A DNA stretch of 23,270 nucleotides from JBBSEZ01 sp038239195 (GCA_038239195.1 JBBSEZ010000119.1:1-23270); one strand, 5' to 3'. Shown: positions 14,673 to 23,163, counted from the first letter of the stretch. Program-made: numbers and translations. Notes: generated by a model from the letters alone, not told the origin.

Positions 14673-17072
14673 TTACTTCTTCACGCCCGGCGCCGGCTTC
14701 ATTCCCCGAACCCAGTCGCGCAACAGCGCCGCGGCTTGCTCATCGACGACCGACGAACTGAGGGGAGGCATCCGCCCTCGCCCCTGCGTCGCGACGCGGT
14801 GATACAGGATGGACCGCTCCGGCGCGCCGGGCGCAACCAACAAAGCGTCGGCGATCCCGAAGCGATCGTGCAATGGCCGCTCGCCCACCAGCTTCATCTT
14901 CACCAGCGGCGTGTTGACGTGCAGGTCGATTGCCGAGTTTCCGCCCCCCGCCCAGACGTGGCAGTGGGCACAGTTGCTCTGCAAGTAGGACCGCGCCCGC
15001 GCGCCCACCTCGACCTTGCGGTCGTAGGGGCTCGCCAGGCGCGGCAGGTCTTCCGGGAGGCAAGCCAGGCTCGTCGCCTCGCGCTTCTGAAGGTCGTTCG
15101 TCAGCTTCTGCGACCAGCGGTCGAAGCGCTGGCGGGCCTTCTTTTCGAGCGGATCGACGCTCGCATTCCGCAGCGGCCTCGGCACCGTTTGCCGCAGCGC
15201 GACGCGCGCCAGGTGCCGGGGCGTCGAGAAGATGCCTTCAAGGGCCCGAGAATGGTTGGCCAGGGGGACGCGAAACAGCCCCAGCTTTTCGAGGGCGGTC
15301 AACTGGTTGAGGACGGTCCCCCCACCGTAGTCGAAATCGCGGTTCATCTGCGCCGTGGTGAGCCCGAGCACGTAGTTAGCGGCGCGCGAGTGGCAGACCA
15401 TGCACTCCGCCCGGCTCGGGAAGTGCCACGTCTGCTTCCGCGTCCCACCGGGCGCCTTCGCGTCCTTGATGAGGAGCTCCCGGTCGCGCCCCCCAGCCTC
15501 GACGAGATGGCCGTCGAGCCCCTTGTCGTCCCAGGCGTAGGAGTAGCCGTGCCATTCGCCCTGCTGGAACGTCAGAAAGCGCGTCTCGATCCGGCGCCGG
15601 GTGGAGGCGTTGCCGGCCTCGAGGTCGAGGGCGAACGTCTTGATGAGCACGGTGCCCTCGGGGAACGTCCACGCCCCTTGCTCGACGAAGGGAACGCGGC
15701 CGAGGCCGGGGATGGCGAAGAAGCGCACCTTGTGGGAGCCGTCCGACCATAGTGGCGAGTTGACGTCGTAGGGGACCACGCCGGGCGCGGGGCGGTGCTC
15801 GGGGACCGAGGCGAACAGCCCGCTCTCGCTCAGCTTGCGCGGGAAGGTGGAGGGCTCGGCCGGCGGCGGGGAGGGCTCGAACTGGTGGATCTGCCCTCCG
15901 TAATCGACGAGGTAGAGCTCGCCGTCGCGGTCGGCCCCGAAGGCGACGATCTGCAAGCGCGTCGAGGCCAACTCTTTCTGCCACGCGATCTTGCCCTCGA
16001 CCTGGCGCAGGCCCCACACCTTGCCCGTGGCGTAGTCGCCGTAGACGTAGGCCCCGACCAGGGCCTTGAAGCGCTTGCCGCGGTAGACGTGCCCGCCGGT
16101 GATCGAGCGCGCCTCGGAGTGCGGGTGCTCGACGAGCGGTTTGACGACCGGGGCCGGGCCGAGCTTGCGCTGAGGGTAGAAAGGATGGCTGCCCTCGAAG
16201 GTGCTCCAACCGTAGTTGGCGCCGCGCTTCAGGAGATAGATCATCTCCCAGAGGTCCTGGCCGACGTCGGCCACGTACACGTCGCCGGTCGGGCGGTCGA
16301 TGCTCATGCGCCAGGGGTTGCGCAGCCCGAAGGCGTAGAGCTCGGGGCGGGCGCCCTTGACCTTCGAGAACGGGTTGTCGGGCGGGACGGCGTGGCCCTT
16401 GCCGGGCGGGGCGCGATCCACGTCGAGGCGCAGCACGCCGGAGCAGAGGTCGCGCAGGTCCTGCCCCGTGTTGTCGCCGTCGGAGTCGGACGTGCCGTCG
16501 CCGGAGGTCACGTAGAGCATGCCGTCGAGGCCGAAGACGAGGTCTCCGCCGTTGTGGCCGTTCGACTCCCACTCGATGACGAGCTGCTGCGATTTCGGGT
16601 CGCAGCGCGGGGGATCGCCCGCGGCGCGGAAGCGGAGAATGCGATTCTTTTTCTTCGCCTTCGAGTTTGGCCCGTTGGCGAAGACGTAGACGAAGCCGTT
16701 GGCCCGATACTTCGGGTGAAACGTCATGGCATAGAAGTCGTGGTCCTTGAGCTCGCAGAAGAGGTGGGTACGGTCGTCCGCGGCCTTGAAATAAACGATG
16801 CGCCCCGCCTGCTCGACGACGAAGACGCCCGGATGAGTTGCGTCGCTGGTGAGGTAGAGAGGGCTGCGAAACGCCAGGCGCTCAAAGGCGCGGCGCGTGC
16901 GGTAGGGCGGTGGCGGGTCGGGCGAGCCGCTCACGCGCGACGTGGTGCAGGGAAGGCGCTTGTCGAGGCCGAACACAACGGGGGCGGCGAGGCGCTCGCG
17001 CGTCGCGGCGGTGGGTAGTGCGAGTACGAGGCCGCCGAGAACGGCGCAGGCCGCGATGAGGATGCGATTCAT
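14673..17072 (-). CDS. Secreted PQQ-type sugar dehydrogenase / cytochrome c fusion protein
   Basis: A 799-residue exported protein with a signal peptide (MNRILIAACAVLGGLVLAL). Residues ~65-405 are a six-bladed propeller of the soluble glucose/sorbosone dehydrogenase (GSDH) family: NGHNGGDLVFG with the likely base H173, YVTSGDGTSDSD for calcium, GLRNPWRMSID and DVGQDLWEMI, then GGHVYRG. Residues ~420-795 form the region often found in planctomycete propeller-cytochrome proteins. They carry two CxxCH sites, CMVCH (C557, C560, H561) and CAHCH (C701, C704, H705); the second heads a typical cytochrome c fold ending GRMPPLSSSVVD, where the Met of RMPP is the likely axial ligand. Family members oxidise aldoses or other sugar hydroxyls with PQQ and pass electrons to heme; the actual substrate is unknown. 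ATG 17072 has GGGAGGG 9 nt upstream. Confidence 0.9.
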   Translation of the reverse strand: MNRILIAACAVLGGLVLALPTAATRERLAAPVVFGLDKRLPCTTSRVSGSPDPPPPYRTRRAFERLAFRSPLYLTSDATHPGVFVVEQAGRIVYFKAADDRTHLFCELKDHDFYAMTFHPKYRANGFVYVFANGPNSKAKKKNRILRFRAAGDPPRCDPKSQQLVIEWESNGHNGGDLVFGLDGMLYVTSGDGTSDSDGDNTGQDLRDLCSGVLRLDVDRAPPGKGHAVPPDNPFSKVKGARPELYAFGLRNPWRMSIDRPTGDVYVADVGQDLWEMIYLLKRGANYGWSTFEGSHPFYPQRKLGPAPVVKPLVEHPHSEARSITGGHVYRGKRFKALVGAYVYGDYATGKVWGLRQVEGKIAWQKELASTRLQIVAFGADRDGELYLVDYGGQIHQFEPSPPPAEPSTFPRKLSESGLFASVPEHRPAPGVVPYDVNSPLWSDGSHKVRFFAIPGLGRVPFVEQGAWTFPEGTVLIKTFALDLEAGNASTRRRIETRFLTFQQGEWHGYSYAWDDKGLDGHLVEAGGRDRELLIKDAKAPGGTRKQTWHFPSRAECMVCHSRAANYVLGLTTAQMNRDFDYGGGTVLNQLTALEKLGLFRVPLANHSRALEGIFSTPRHLARVALRQTVPRPLRNASVDPLEKKARQRFDRWSQKLTNDLQKREATSLACLPEDLPRLASPYDRKVEVGARARSYLQSNCAHCHVWAGGGNSAIDLHVNTPLVKMKLVGERPLHDRFGIADALLVAPGAPERSILYHRVATQGRGRMPPLSSSVVDEQAAALLRDWVRGMKPAPGVKK

Positions 17073-17156
17073 TCGGGCAGGCCCTCCCGGCGAGAGACGA
17101 GCGACATGGGAGGATTGTCGAGGATCGGGAGACAGGTTGCAAGGGCCGAGGCGGGG

Positions 17157-18866
17157 CTATTCCTCGTCCCCCTTCACGGCCCCCCGGTAGTTGCCGCGGG
17201 CGATCGTCTCGGTGACGGAGAGCTCCCGGACCTTGTTGGTGGCCTCGTTGTCGGTGGGGTGGGCCTTGTGGACCGCTTGCCACGCGACGATCGCCTGGGG
17301 GTAGCGGTGGAGCTTCTCGTAGAGCCGGGCAAGGGTGCGCAGGGCCCTGACGGTCGAGTCGTGCGTGCGGGCCTGCTCCAGGAGCCAGACGGCCAGGGTC
17401 ATGAGCCCGAGCGCCTCGGCGGACTCGGCCATGTCGGCCTGGGCGCCGGCATCGGCGGGGGCGCGGGCCAGGTACTTCTCGCCCACCTGTAGCACCTTGA
17501 GGTGATCGCCCGCTCGGCGGGCCGCCTTGAGTTTGCCGCGCGCCGCGAGGGTGCCAGGGGACAGCGCGCCGAGCCAACCGCCGCGTTTGCCCCCGGCGGC
17601 CCGGGTGGCCTCGCGCAGCGTCTGGCGATAGCGCAGGTTGGTCGGATCGAGGGCGCAGCAGCTCAGCAGCAACTGGAGGACGTAGTCGGTCGGCCCGCTC
17701 TCCCGGAGGACCTCGCCGGCGCGCTCGAACTGCCCCGCCGCGGCCTGCACTTGCTCTGCCGAGAGGCCAAGCTGGGCAGGCACAGCATCCGCGGGCAACC
17801 CGATCTCCGGCACAGTGGAGCGCCGCTTGGGGTGAGCAGGCGTCGAGGCGGGGGGGCCCTCGCGCGGACGAGAGGGGGCCGACTCGGAGGCCCTTGCCGG
17901 CTTGGCCGGCGCGGGGGGCGGAGTGGGCGGCCTGGCGGCGCGCCGTGCCGGCGAGCGCGGGGCGGGCTTCGGGCGGGCTTCGGGCGCCTCGATGGCGGGG
18001 GCCTCGCGGACGTTGGGGGCGCTGTCGGGAAGGTTCTTGAGCGCCTCGCTTAGCTCGGCGGGAGTCTGGTAGCGATCTTCGGGCGCCTTGGCGAGCATGC
18101 GCTGGAGGACGAACCACAGCCCAGCGGGCACTTCGGGGCTGACCTCGCGGACGTCGGTTGGATCGACGGCCAGGTGCTTGTAGACGCGTTCGCCCAGCCC
18201 TCCCTCGGCGAAGGGGGGCTGGCCAGCGAGCATGTGATAGAGAGTGCAACCGAGCGAGTAGATGTCGCTGCGCACGTCGGCAAGGTCGCTGTCGCGCGCC
18301 TGCTCGGGGGCCATGTAATCGACCGTCCCAACGGTCGTGCCGGCCCGCGTGACGCGGAACTCCTCCTCGTTGACGGTGCGCGCCAGGCCCAGGTCGGTCA
18401 GCTTGACGACCAGTCGGTCTCCCTCGCGGCAAAGCAGGAAATTGGAGGGCTTGATGTCGCGGTGGGTAATGCCTTGCCCGAACGCATGGTCGAGGGCCTT
18501 GGCCGCCTGGATCAGCATGCGCCGGGCCTCCTCGGGGTTGAGCTTGCCGCGGCGGGCGATGTGGTCGGCCAGGTCGATGCCCTGGACGAACTCCAGCGCC
18601 AGGTAGTACAGGCCATCGTCCTTGTTGAAGTCGTACAGCGCCACGATGTTGCGGTGATTGAGGCGCGCGGCGTGGCGGGCCTCCCGGTGGAAGCGCTCCA
18701 GGAGGATCGGGTTGGCCGTCATCTCGGGGGAGAGCACCTTGAGGGCGACGACGCGGTCGAGGGCCTCGTCCAGTGCCTTGTAGACCGTCCCCATCCCGCC
18801 GGTGGCGACGTGGGAGAGGATGCGGTATTTGCCGAGGCTGGCGCCCGGCTCGAGTTGGTTCGCCAT
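17157..18866 (-). CDS. Pkn-type serine/threonine kinase with C-terminal TPR-like region
   Basis: A 569-residue cytoplasmic protein. Residues ~14-280 are a complete Hanks-type kinase: glycine loop ATGGMGTVY, K43 in VALKVL, the C-helix Glu at about E62, HRDIKPSN (D137 catalytic), DLG (D158) in place of DFG, GTVDYMAPEQ, and DIYSLGCTLYHMLAG. All catalytic residues are present, so it should be active. A Pro/Ala/Arg-rich linker (~283-365) follows, then helical repeats resembling TPRs (~375-555) with phrases such as LARAPADAGAQADMAES and LEQARTHDSTVRALRTLA. The tail reads TETIARGNYRGAVKGDEE. No transmembrane helix is seen, unlike many bacterial PASTA kinases, so it is likely a soluble signalling kinase. 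Planctomycetes carry dozens of these. It is a single-gene unit; its ligand and targets are unknown. Confidence 0.92.
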   Translation of the reverse strand: MANQLEPGASLGKYRILSHVATGGMGTVYKALDEALDRVVALKVLSPEMTANPILLERFHREARHAARLNHRNIVALYDFNKDDGLYYLALEFVQGIDLADHIARRGKLNPEEARRMLIQAAKALDHAFGQGITHRDIKPSNFLLCREGDRLVVKLTDLGLARTVNEEEFRVTRAGTTVGTVDYMAPEQARDSDLADVRSDIYSLGCTLYHMLAGQPPFAEGGLGERVYKHLAVDPTDVREVSPEVPAGLWFVLQRMLAKAPEDRYQTPAELSEALKNLPDSAPNVREAPAIEAPEARPKPAPRSPARRAARPPTPPPAPAKPARASESAPSRPREGPPASTPAHPKRRSTVPEIGLPADAVPAQLGLSAEQVQAAAGQFERAGEVLRESGPTDYVLQLLLSCCALDPTNLRYRQTLREATRAAGGKRGGWLGALSPGTLAARGKLKAARRAGDHLKVLQVGEKYLARAPADAGAQADMAESAEALGLMTLAVWLLEQARTHDSTVRALRTLARLYEKLHRYPQAIVAWQAVHKAHPTDNEATNKVRELSVTETIARGNYRGAVKGDEE

Positions 18867-18963
18867 GAGTGTTCGGCCCCCGCCACGTGTCGGCCCCGCC
18901 TCCCGGCGCTCGCGCCGTATTTGTTAACCTAATCGGCCTTCCCCGGAAAGACAAGCGGCGGAG

Positions 18964-19608
18964 TCATTCCCAGAATTCATGCCAGCGGTCCGCGAAGGCG
19001 CTTTGAAGGCGTGCCAGGTAGGCGTTGGTCTTGATCTTCGCCATCCACAGGTCCTCGCCTCCGCTCCCGCCCTTGACCACCACCCCTTCCTCCACGCCGA
19101 GCTTTCCACTCCGGACGTCCTCCGTGAGTTGTCCCGTGAACTTGCCCCGATAGACGACCCGGGCGATGCTCAGGTGGCCGAAGCCCGCCACGAACTGCTC
19201 CGGGCCGATCGGGCCGATCGGCCCTGCCCAGACGTCGAACAGAACGAGTTGCTTCGGCTCGCCGGCCTTGTGCGCCCCCGCGAACGAACTGAGGCCGAAC
19301 AACTCGGCGAAGGCCTTGACCTCGTGGCAGTTGGCGAAGGCGGCGTGGTCGCGCAACGCGCGCTCGAGGCCTTCCGCCAGCGTGGCCTGGAAGAGCTCGG
19401 CACAGCCCTCCAGGCCGGGGTGGGCGGCGTCGAAACGGGCCACTCCCTCGGCAGTGAGATTGAACTGATCGCGCCGCGTGCCAAAGGCGTGCCACCCGAA
19501 ATCGCGGTCCCAATCCCAGTGAAGGTTCGTGCCGTCGTACTTCTCGAACGCGAGGCAACGGCCACCCGGACAGTTGCGACTGTCGGGGATCTTCGGATAA
19601 TGCAGCAT
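18964..19608 (-). CDS. RNA ligase family protein (nucleotidyltransferase fold, minimal)
   Basis: A 214-residue protein with the motifs of ATP-dependent polynucleotide ligases of the RNA_ligase (Rnl2-like) type. Motif I is FEKYDGTNLHW with the adenylated lysine at K23; RR at 45-46 may supply the 5'-phosphate contact. Motif III is FAELFG (E102), IIIa is LVLFDVW (F124, D125), motif IV is EEGVVVKGG (E174) and motif V is MAKIKTN (K191, K193). It is about the size of a stand-alone catalytic domain and has no C-terminal accessory domain. Such proteins adenylate themselves and join RNA ends, often in tRNA repair; this one's substrate is unknown. It lies downstream of a membrane-protein gene with a 12-bp inverted repeat ending 10 nt before its start codon. 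Its presence in the same window as a TROVE protein is suggestive only. Confidence 0.85.
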   Translation of the reverse strand: MLHYPKIPDSRNCPGGRCLAFEKYDGTNLHWDWDRDFGWHAFGTRRDQFNLTAEGVARFDAAHPGLEGCAELFQATLAEGLERALRDHAAFANCHEVKAFAELFGLSSFAGAHKAGEPKQLVLFDVWAGPIGPIGPEQFVAGFGHLSIARVVYRGKFTGQLTEDVRSGKLGVEEGVVVKGGSGGEDLWMAKIKTNAYLARLQSAFADRWHEFWE

Positions 19609-19618
19609 CGCCAGCCCC

Positions 19619-19652
19619 CCTCGTCAACAGCATTCGCCCTCTGTTGACGAGG
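19619..19652 (-). promoter_or_regulatory. 12-bp perfect inverted repeat directly upstream of the RNA ligase gene
   Basis: CCTCGTCAACAG (19619-19630) is exactly complementary to CTGTTGACGAGG (19641-19652), with a 10-nt loop. On the minus strand the 3' arm ends in GACGAGG only 10 nt before the ATG, so GAGG, the best Shine-Dalgarno candidate, is inside the stem. It could be a translation-controlling hairpin or a dimeric repressor operator. No U-tract follows, so it is not an intrinsic terminator. Confidence 0.6.
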
Positions 19653-19728
19653 ACAGGCCGACCAGCCGGCGGGCTCGGGCGCGGGCCCGCGGCTCGCCCC
19701 CCTAGCATCTTGAGGAACGTTGCGCACG

Positions 19729-21471
19729 TTACTCCGGCTGAACGCTCCGAAGCGGAGCTCGCCGCCCGTCGGGGGCCAGCCCCCAACCCCGCGCCGCGAC
19801 CCAGCGCGACAGGGCGCCGGACTTGGCCAGGCTGACCAGGACGGCGAGGCCGAGCAAGACCAGGCCCAGGACCATGTGGTCCAGCCCCGTCACGACCTCT
19901 CGCAGGACGGCGTAGCCCTGCCAGCCGACGGCCCCGAGCCAGCAGGCAAGGGCCAGCGCGGACAGCGACAGGGAGGGCCGATGCCCCAGCACCAAGCCGT
20001 AGGCTGCCAGGGCCGCAGCCAAGACCAGCGGATAGACGATCAGGGCCCACGGCGCGACGCCTTCGGCGTCCTCGAAGGAGCCGAACGTCGCGGCAAGGCA
20101 GGCCAGCAGCACCAGGGCCCCGCCCCCGACGCGGAGCGCCCGGCCCAGCGCGTCGTCGAACTCGGCCCCGACGAGGAACAGGGCGATCAACGCCAGGTGG
20201 AAGGCGATCGGCGCACGGAGAGCGGGGTCGATCTCCTCCGGGAGGGCCAGCACTACAGCGCCCACGACGCAAGCGCCGCCGAGCAGGCAGCGCCAGGAAT
20301 GGCGCCGGCGAAGCCCGAGCCCGAACTGGAGCATTCCCGCTGCCAGGATCGGTAGTGGCCGAGGCGCTGCGAGCTCGCCCGGTTCGAGGCCGGCCGGGGC
20401 GACTGCCAGCGCCACCAGCGTTGCCGTCAGCGCCTCGGCCGCGAGGGGCGTGCGGCGCAGGGCCGCGTAGGCGTAGAAGCTCGCCGATGCGAGGAGCGTC
20501 AGGTAAAGTGGGCCGGCGCCGAGCCGGTCGGCGAGCCCCTCCAGGAAGCCCTGGTAGATCGGGTCGGGGCGATGGCCCACGACCGCGAGGACGACGAGCC
20601 CGGCCGGCGCGGCCACGGCGAGCCGGAGCGCCCAAGGGCGCGAGGAGACGAGGCCGGCCTCCAGCAGCAGCACGGCAATCGCCAGGCCGAACGGCACGAG
20701 GAAATAGGGGCCGAAGACGATCCGGTCGAGCCCGCCTTCGGGGACGTGCATCGACCAGCACAGCAGGAAGGCCCGCGCCGGGACGGCGAGCCCGAGCACG
20801 ACGAACAGGGCCCAGGGGTAGAACGGCCAGCGCCAGGGGCTGCCGTTGTCGCGGACGTAGGCCGGGCCGCGCCGGATGGCGGGAAGCAACGTCAGGAAGA
20901 CCAGCCCCGCCGCGGGGGAGAAGCCAAACAGCCCCCACGTGAGTTCCTCGCTGTGCGGGTTGGCAGGCAGCGTGCCGAGGGCCAGCGGATAGAGGAAGAA
21001 GAGCGCCAGGACCAGATAGTAGGGGCCGCGGAACAGAGCCGGCAAAGAGAGCCGAATGCCCCGGATCACGCCCTCGCTCAGCGCGACGGCGAAGAGCAGA
21101 CCGCCCACGAAGCAGGCGAGCCCGCGCTCGGGGTTGCTGACGAGTACCTCGTCGAAGGTGACCGACGTGGCGAGGAACATCAGCACGACCAGCAGCAGCA
21201 CGGTCCGCACGTCGTCCCAGACGCCGGCGAAGCGGACGAGCAGGCAGGCGGTGACGGCGAGGAGCAGCGCGTAGCCGGCGAGGCCGGCCATGAGCGCCCA
21301 GGTGTCGATCTCGCGGGACTGGCCCCCGAAGGAGGCCCACAGGCCCGCCAGGAACAGCCCGGCGCTGAGGACGTAGAAGGGGTTGCTGGTACACACCAGG
21401 CGGACCAGCCCCCGCGCGCCTTCCGCCAGCGGCGGCGCGGGCTCACCTCGGACACGATCGCGATGAGACAT
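19729..21471 (-). CDS. Polytopic membrane protein, planctomycete-type, unknown function
   Basis: A 580-residue protein with at least a dozen hydrophobic segments spread over its whole length, for example VLLLVVLMFLATSV, YLVLALFFLYPLALG, LFVVLGLAVPARAFLLC and MVLGLVLLGLAVLVSLA. I chose ATG 21471 (MSHRDRVRGEP) because GAGGG lies about 8 nt upstream; the open frame runs back to 21588 but that extension is basic and not needed. I see no catalytic motif, transporter signature or conserved charged pair that would name a family. The high Ala/Leu/Gly content and lack of a signal sequence suggest a multi-pass inner-membrane protein. It is divergent from the AhpD-like gene and is followed by the RNA ligase gene on the same strand after a 120-bp gap. 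Confidence 0.85.
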   Translation of the reverse strand: MSHRDRVRGEPAPPLAEGARGLVRLVCTSNPFYVLSAGLFLAGLWASFGGQSREIDTWALMAGLAGYALLLAVTACLLVRFAGVWDDVRTVLLLVVLMFLATSVTFDEVLVSNPERGLACFVGGLLFAVALSEGVIRGIRLSLPALFRGPYYLVLALFFLYPLALGTLPANPHSEELTWGLFGFSPAAGLVFLTLLPAIRRGPAYVRDNGSPWRWPFYPWALFVVLGLAVPARAFLLCWSMHVPEGGLDRIVFGPYFLVPFGLAIAVLLLEAGLVSSRPWALRLAVAAPAGLVVLAVVGHRPDPIYQGFLEGLADRLGAGPLYLTLLASASFYAYAALRRTPLAAEALTATLVALAVAPAGLEPGELAAPRPLPILAAGMLQFGLGLRRRHSWRCLLGGACVVGAVVLALPEEIDPALRAPIAFHLALIALFLVGAEFDDALGRALRVGGGALVLLACLAATFGSFEDAEGVAPWALIVYPLVLAAALAAYGLVLGHRPSLSLSALALACWLGAVGWQGYAVLREVVTGLDHMVLGLVLLGLAVLVSLAKSGALSRWVAARGWGLAPDGRRAPLRSVQPE

Positions 21472-21629
21472 GATGAAGGCCCTCGACGTGACAAGATGGG
21501 CCACGGGCCAGACGGAGACGATGAGAAAGACGAGCCTGGTCCCGGGGACCGCTCGCTGCATCCTACTCCTGCGCGGGAGCGGTCGCAAGAGCCTGCGCCC
21601 GCGTTCGTGCCGGTCTCTCTCTCTCCGCG

Positions 21630-21635
21630 TAAGAT
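21630..21635 (+). promoter_or_regulatory. Possible -10 element (TAAGAT) before the AhpD-like gene
   Basis: TAAGAT in the context CCGCGTAAGAT lies 22 bp before the ATG at 21657 and matches the GCGGGTANGAT pattern seen before the DUF1501 genes. The nearest -35-like hexamer (TTCGTG, 21604-21609) is 20 bp away, so support is modest. Confidence 0.3.
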
Positions 21636-21656
21636 CGTTGAGTGGAGGGACACGCC

Positions 21657-22238
21657 ATGACCTGGATCAAGACCGTGCCCGCCGAAGAGGCCGACGCCGG
21701 CCTGGGCGCCATCTATGCGGCGCTGGGCGCGCTGTATCCTCCCGAATATCGCGATGCGGTGCCAGCCCTGGTGCGCCCGGACGGCGGGACAGAAAGCATC
21801 ACCGCGGCGCACAGCCTGATCCCCGAGGGGATGCGCCACGCGATGGCGACGTTTGCGGTGCTCCTGGCGCCCGACCTGCCGCTGACGCGCCGGCAGCACG
21901 AGATGATCGCGACGGTGGTGTCGGCGCGCAACGGGTGCTTCTACTGAGTGGAGAGCCACGCCGAGTTTTTGCGTCGGGTGAGCCTCGACGAGGAGCTCGC
22001 CGCCGCGTTGCGGCGGGACCATACTCAGGCCGACCTCGCGCCGCAAGACCGGGCGATGCTCGACTTCACCGCCAAGCTGACGACCTCCCCCGCCTCGATG
22101 GGGCCGGGCGACGTGCAGGGGCTGCGCGACGCCGGCTTCGACGATCGGGGGGTGCTGCAGATCGCGATGATCGGGGCGTGGTTCAACTACGTGAACCGCA
22201 TCGCCGATGCGCTGGGGGTGGGGCGCGGCACGGAGTGA
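21657..22238 (+). CDS. AhpD-like peroxidase-related protein with in-frame TGA at the active-site Cys
   Basis: Read through the TGA at 21945-21947, this is a 193-residue member of the peroxidase-related carboxymuconolactone decarboxylase/AhpD family. The first part (MTWIKTVPAEEADAGLGA, RRQHEMIATVVSARNGCFY) ends at TGA and the second continues in the same frame as VESHAEFLRRVSLDEELA, QDRAMLDFTAKLTTSPAS and FNYVNRIADALGV. The family active site is N-G-C-x-Y-C-x-x-x-H; the TGA replaces the second Cys, giving C-x-x-U if read as selenocysteine. The remaining 97 codons have no other stop and keep family motifs. GGAGGG (21644-21649) precedes ATG 21657 by 7 nt. AhpD-type proteins reduce peroxides or organic hydroperoxides through this dithiol; AhpD-like selenoproteins have been reported. 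A recent TGC-to-TGA nonsense mutation is the alternative, leaving an inactive 96-residue product. Confidence 0.8.
21958..22000 (+). promoter_or_regulatory. Candidate SECIS-like stem-loops after the in-frame TGA
   Basis: Two hairpins follow the TGA. The first is 21958-21974: ACGC/GCGT with a 9-nt loop whose second base is G; its loop starts 14 nt after the TGA. The second is 21978-22000: five pairs, a 2-nt bulge, four pairs (CCTC/GAGG) and a GAC loop beginning with G, 39 nt after the TGA. Bacterial SECIS loops usually lie ~16-37 nt from the UGA and have an early loop G, so each candidate is just outside the norm. Confidence 0.2.
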
Positions 22239-22306
22239 AGGGGGCGGGAGGCGCCCTTCTTGCTTTTCGTTTCGCGAGACGTGGCGCCGTTAGGATCGGG
22301 AGGCGG

Positions 22307-23041
22307 TCAACCCTGCGCGGCGGGCACGAGCCCTTTCTCGCGCAGCAACTTCTCGACCCACGCCTGTTGTTCTTTCGACAGCGCCGGTGGCGCCACGCGC
22401 TCCGCATAGCGCACCCGCTGGCTGTACGGGCCGGAGTCATAAGCGCTGTCCATCACGGCTTGCAGGTCCAGAGCCACGCTTCCATCGCCAGGCAGTAACG
22501 GCAGGTCCAGCACGGGGAGGCGGTCGGGCAGCAACACCGGGTAGACGAGGAAGTCCTCCCGCGCGTCGCAGGCATGAACGCAGACGTGGTAGTCGAACGG
22601 CCCGGCTTGCTCCACGGCGAGCGCCTGGGGGACGGCCGTGGTGTGCGTCCCCCCGCGCAGTAAGTCGATCTCGATCAGGTGCGCCTTGCCGTCGAGCAGC
22701 TCACGCTGCTTGCTCCGGTATTTGTCCCGGCTCTCCCCCGATGACTTGTTCGATGGGCTGAGTACCTCGATTGCCGCCACAAGGTGTTCTTCGTCCCGGC
22801 GGCAATAAATCTCGACGAACGTCTGCCTGCGCTCATCGGATGGGGCACGAACTCGCACGGGACGGGTCGTCGGCCGTGCCGCCACCAGAGCGCCGCCCGG
22901 GTTGGGCCGCTCGTCGCGGAGGACGTTCACATCGGGCCAGAGATTGCGCCCCGATACATCGATCCAGACGCGGTCGTTGACGTCGGCGTAGTAGGGGGGA
23001 CGAAGGGTGGCCAGAAGCGCACGGCATAACTCGTTGTTGAA
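22307..23041 (-). pseudogene. DUF4058 family protein, 5' end lost
   Basis: The minus-strand frame is open from 23041 to the stop at 22307 and reads FNNELCRALLATLRPPYYAD, then DRVWIDVSGRNLWPDVNVL, RQTFVEIYCRRDEEHLVAAI, EVLSPSNKSSGESRDKYRSK, LIEIDLLRGGTHT, and LPLLPGDGSVALDLQ. These are DUF4058 signatures. Full-length relatives begin about 20-25 residues earlier with PFPGMDPYLE...W..FH. Here that part is missing: an in-frame TAG (23042-23044) directly precedes FNNEL and there is no start codon in the first 37 codons. A GTG at 22928-22930 could start a 207-residue fragment. The break coincides with the tetranucleotide GAAC (23039-23042) and a recombinase gene begins 120 bp further on, so insertion of a mobile element is the likely cause. 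DUF4058 has no established function. Confidence 0.8.
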
Positions 23042-23163
23042 CTAACCCGCTCCGCGGGGGGGAGAAGGGTTGCCCGTTCTGTAAAAACTCCTCTTGCGCT
23101 TTTTGGCAACCGTTGACATCCTCCGGGCCTCGTTCGCCCGGCCCTTCCCCGGAGGATGGTCCC
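23042..23163. mobile_element. Probable left end of a mobile element
   Basis: This stretch lies between the broken 5' end of the DUF4058 gene and the recombinase start. It begins next to GAAC, a tetranucleotide used as target by IS91-like elements, and contains GGAGG (23151-23155), the ribosome-binding site of the recombinase. No terminal inverted repeat can be tested because the other end is outside the window. Confidence 0.4.

Noticed and set aside
16882..18954. 690-codon open frame in another minus-strand frame across the kinase gene
   Set aside because: Arg/Pro/Gly-rich shadow; the kinase frame has all catalytic motifs.
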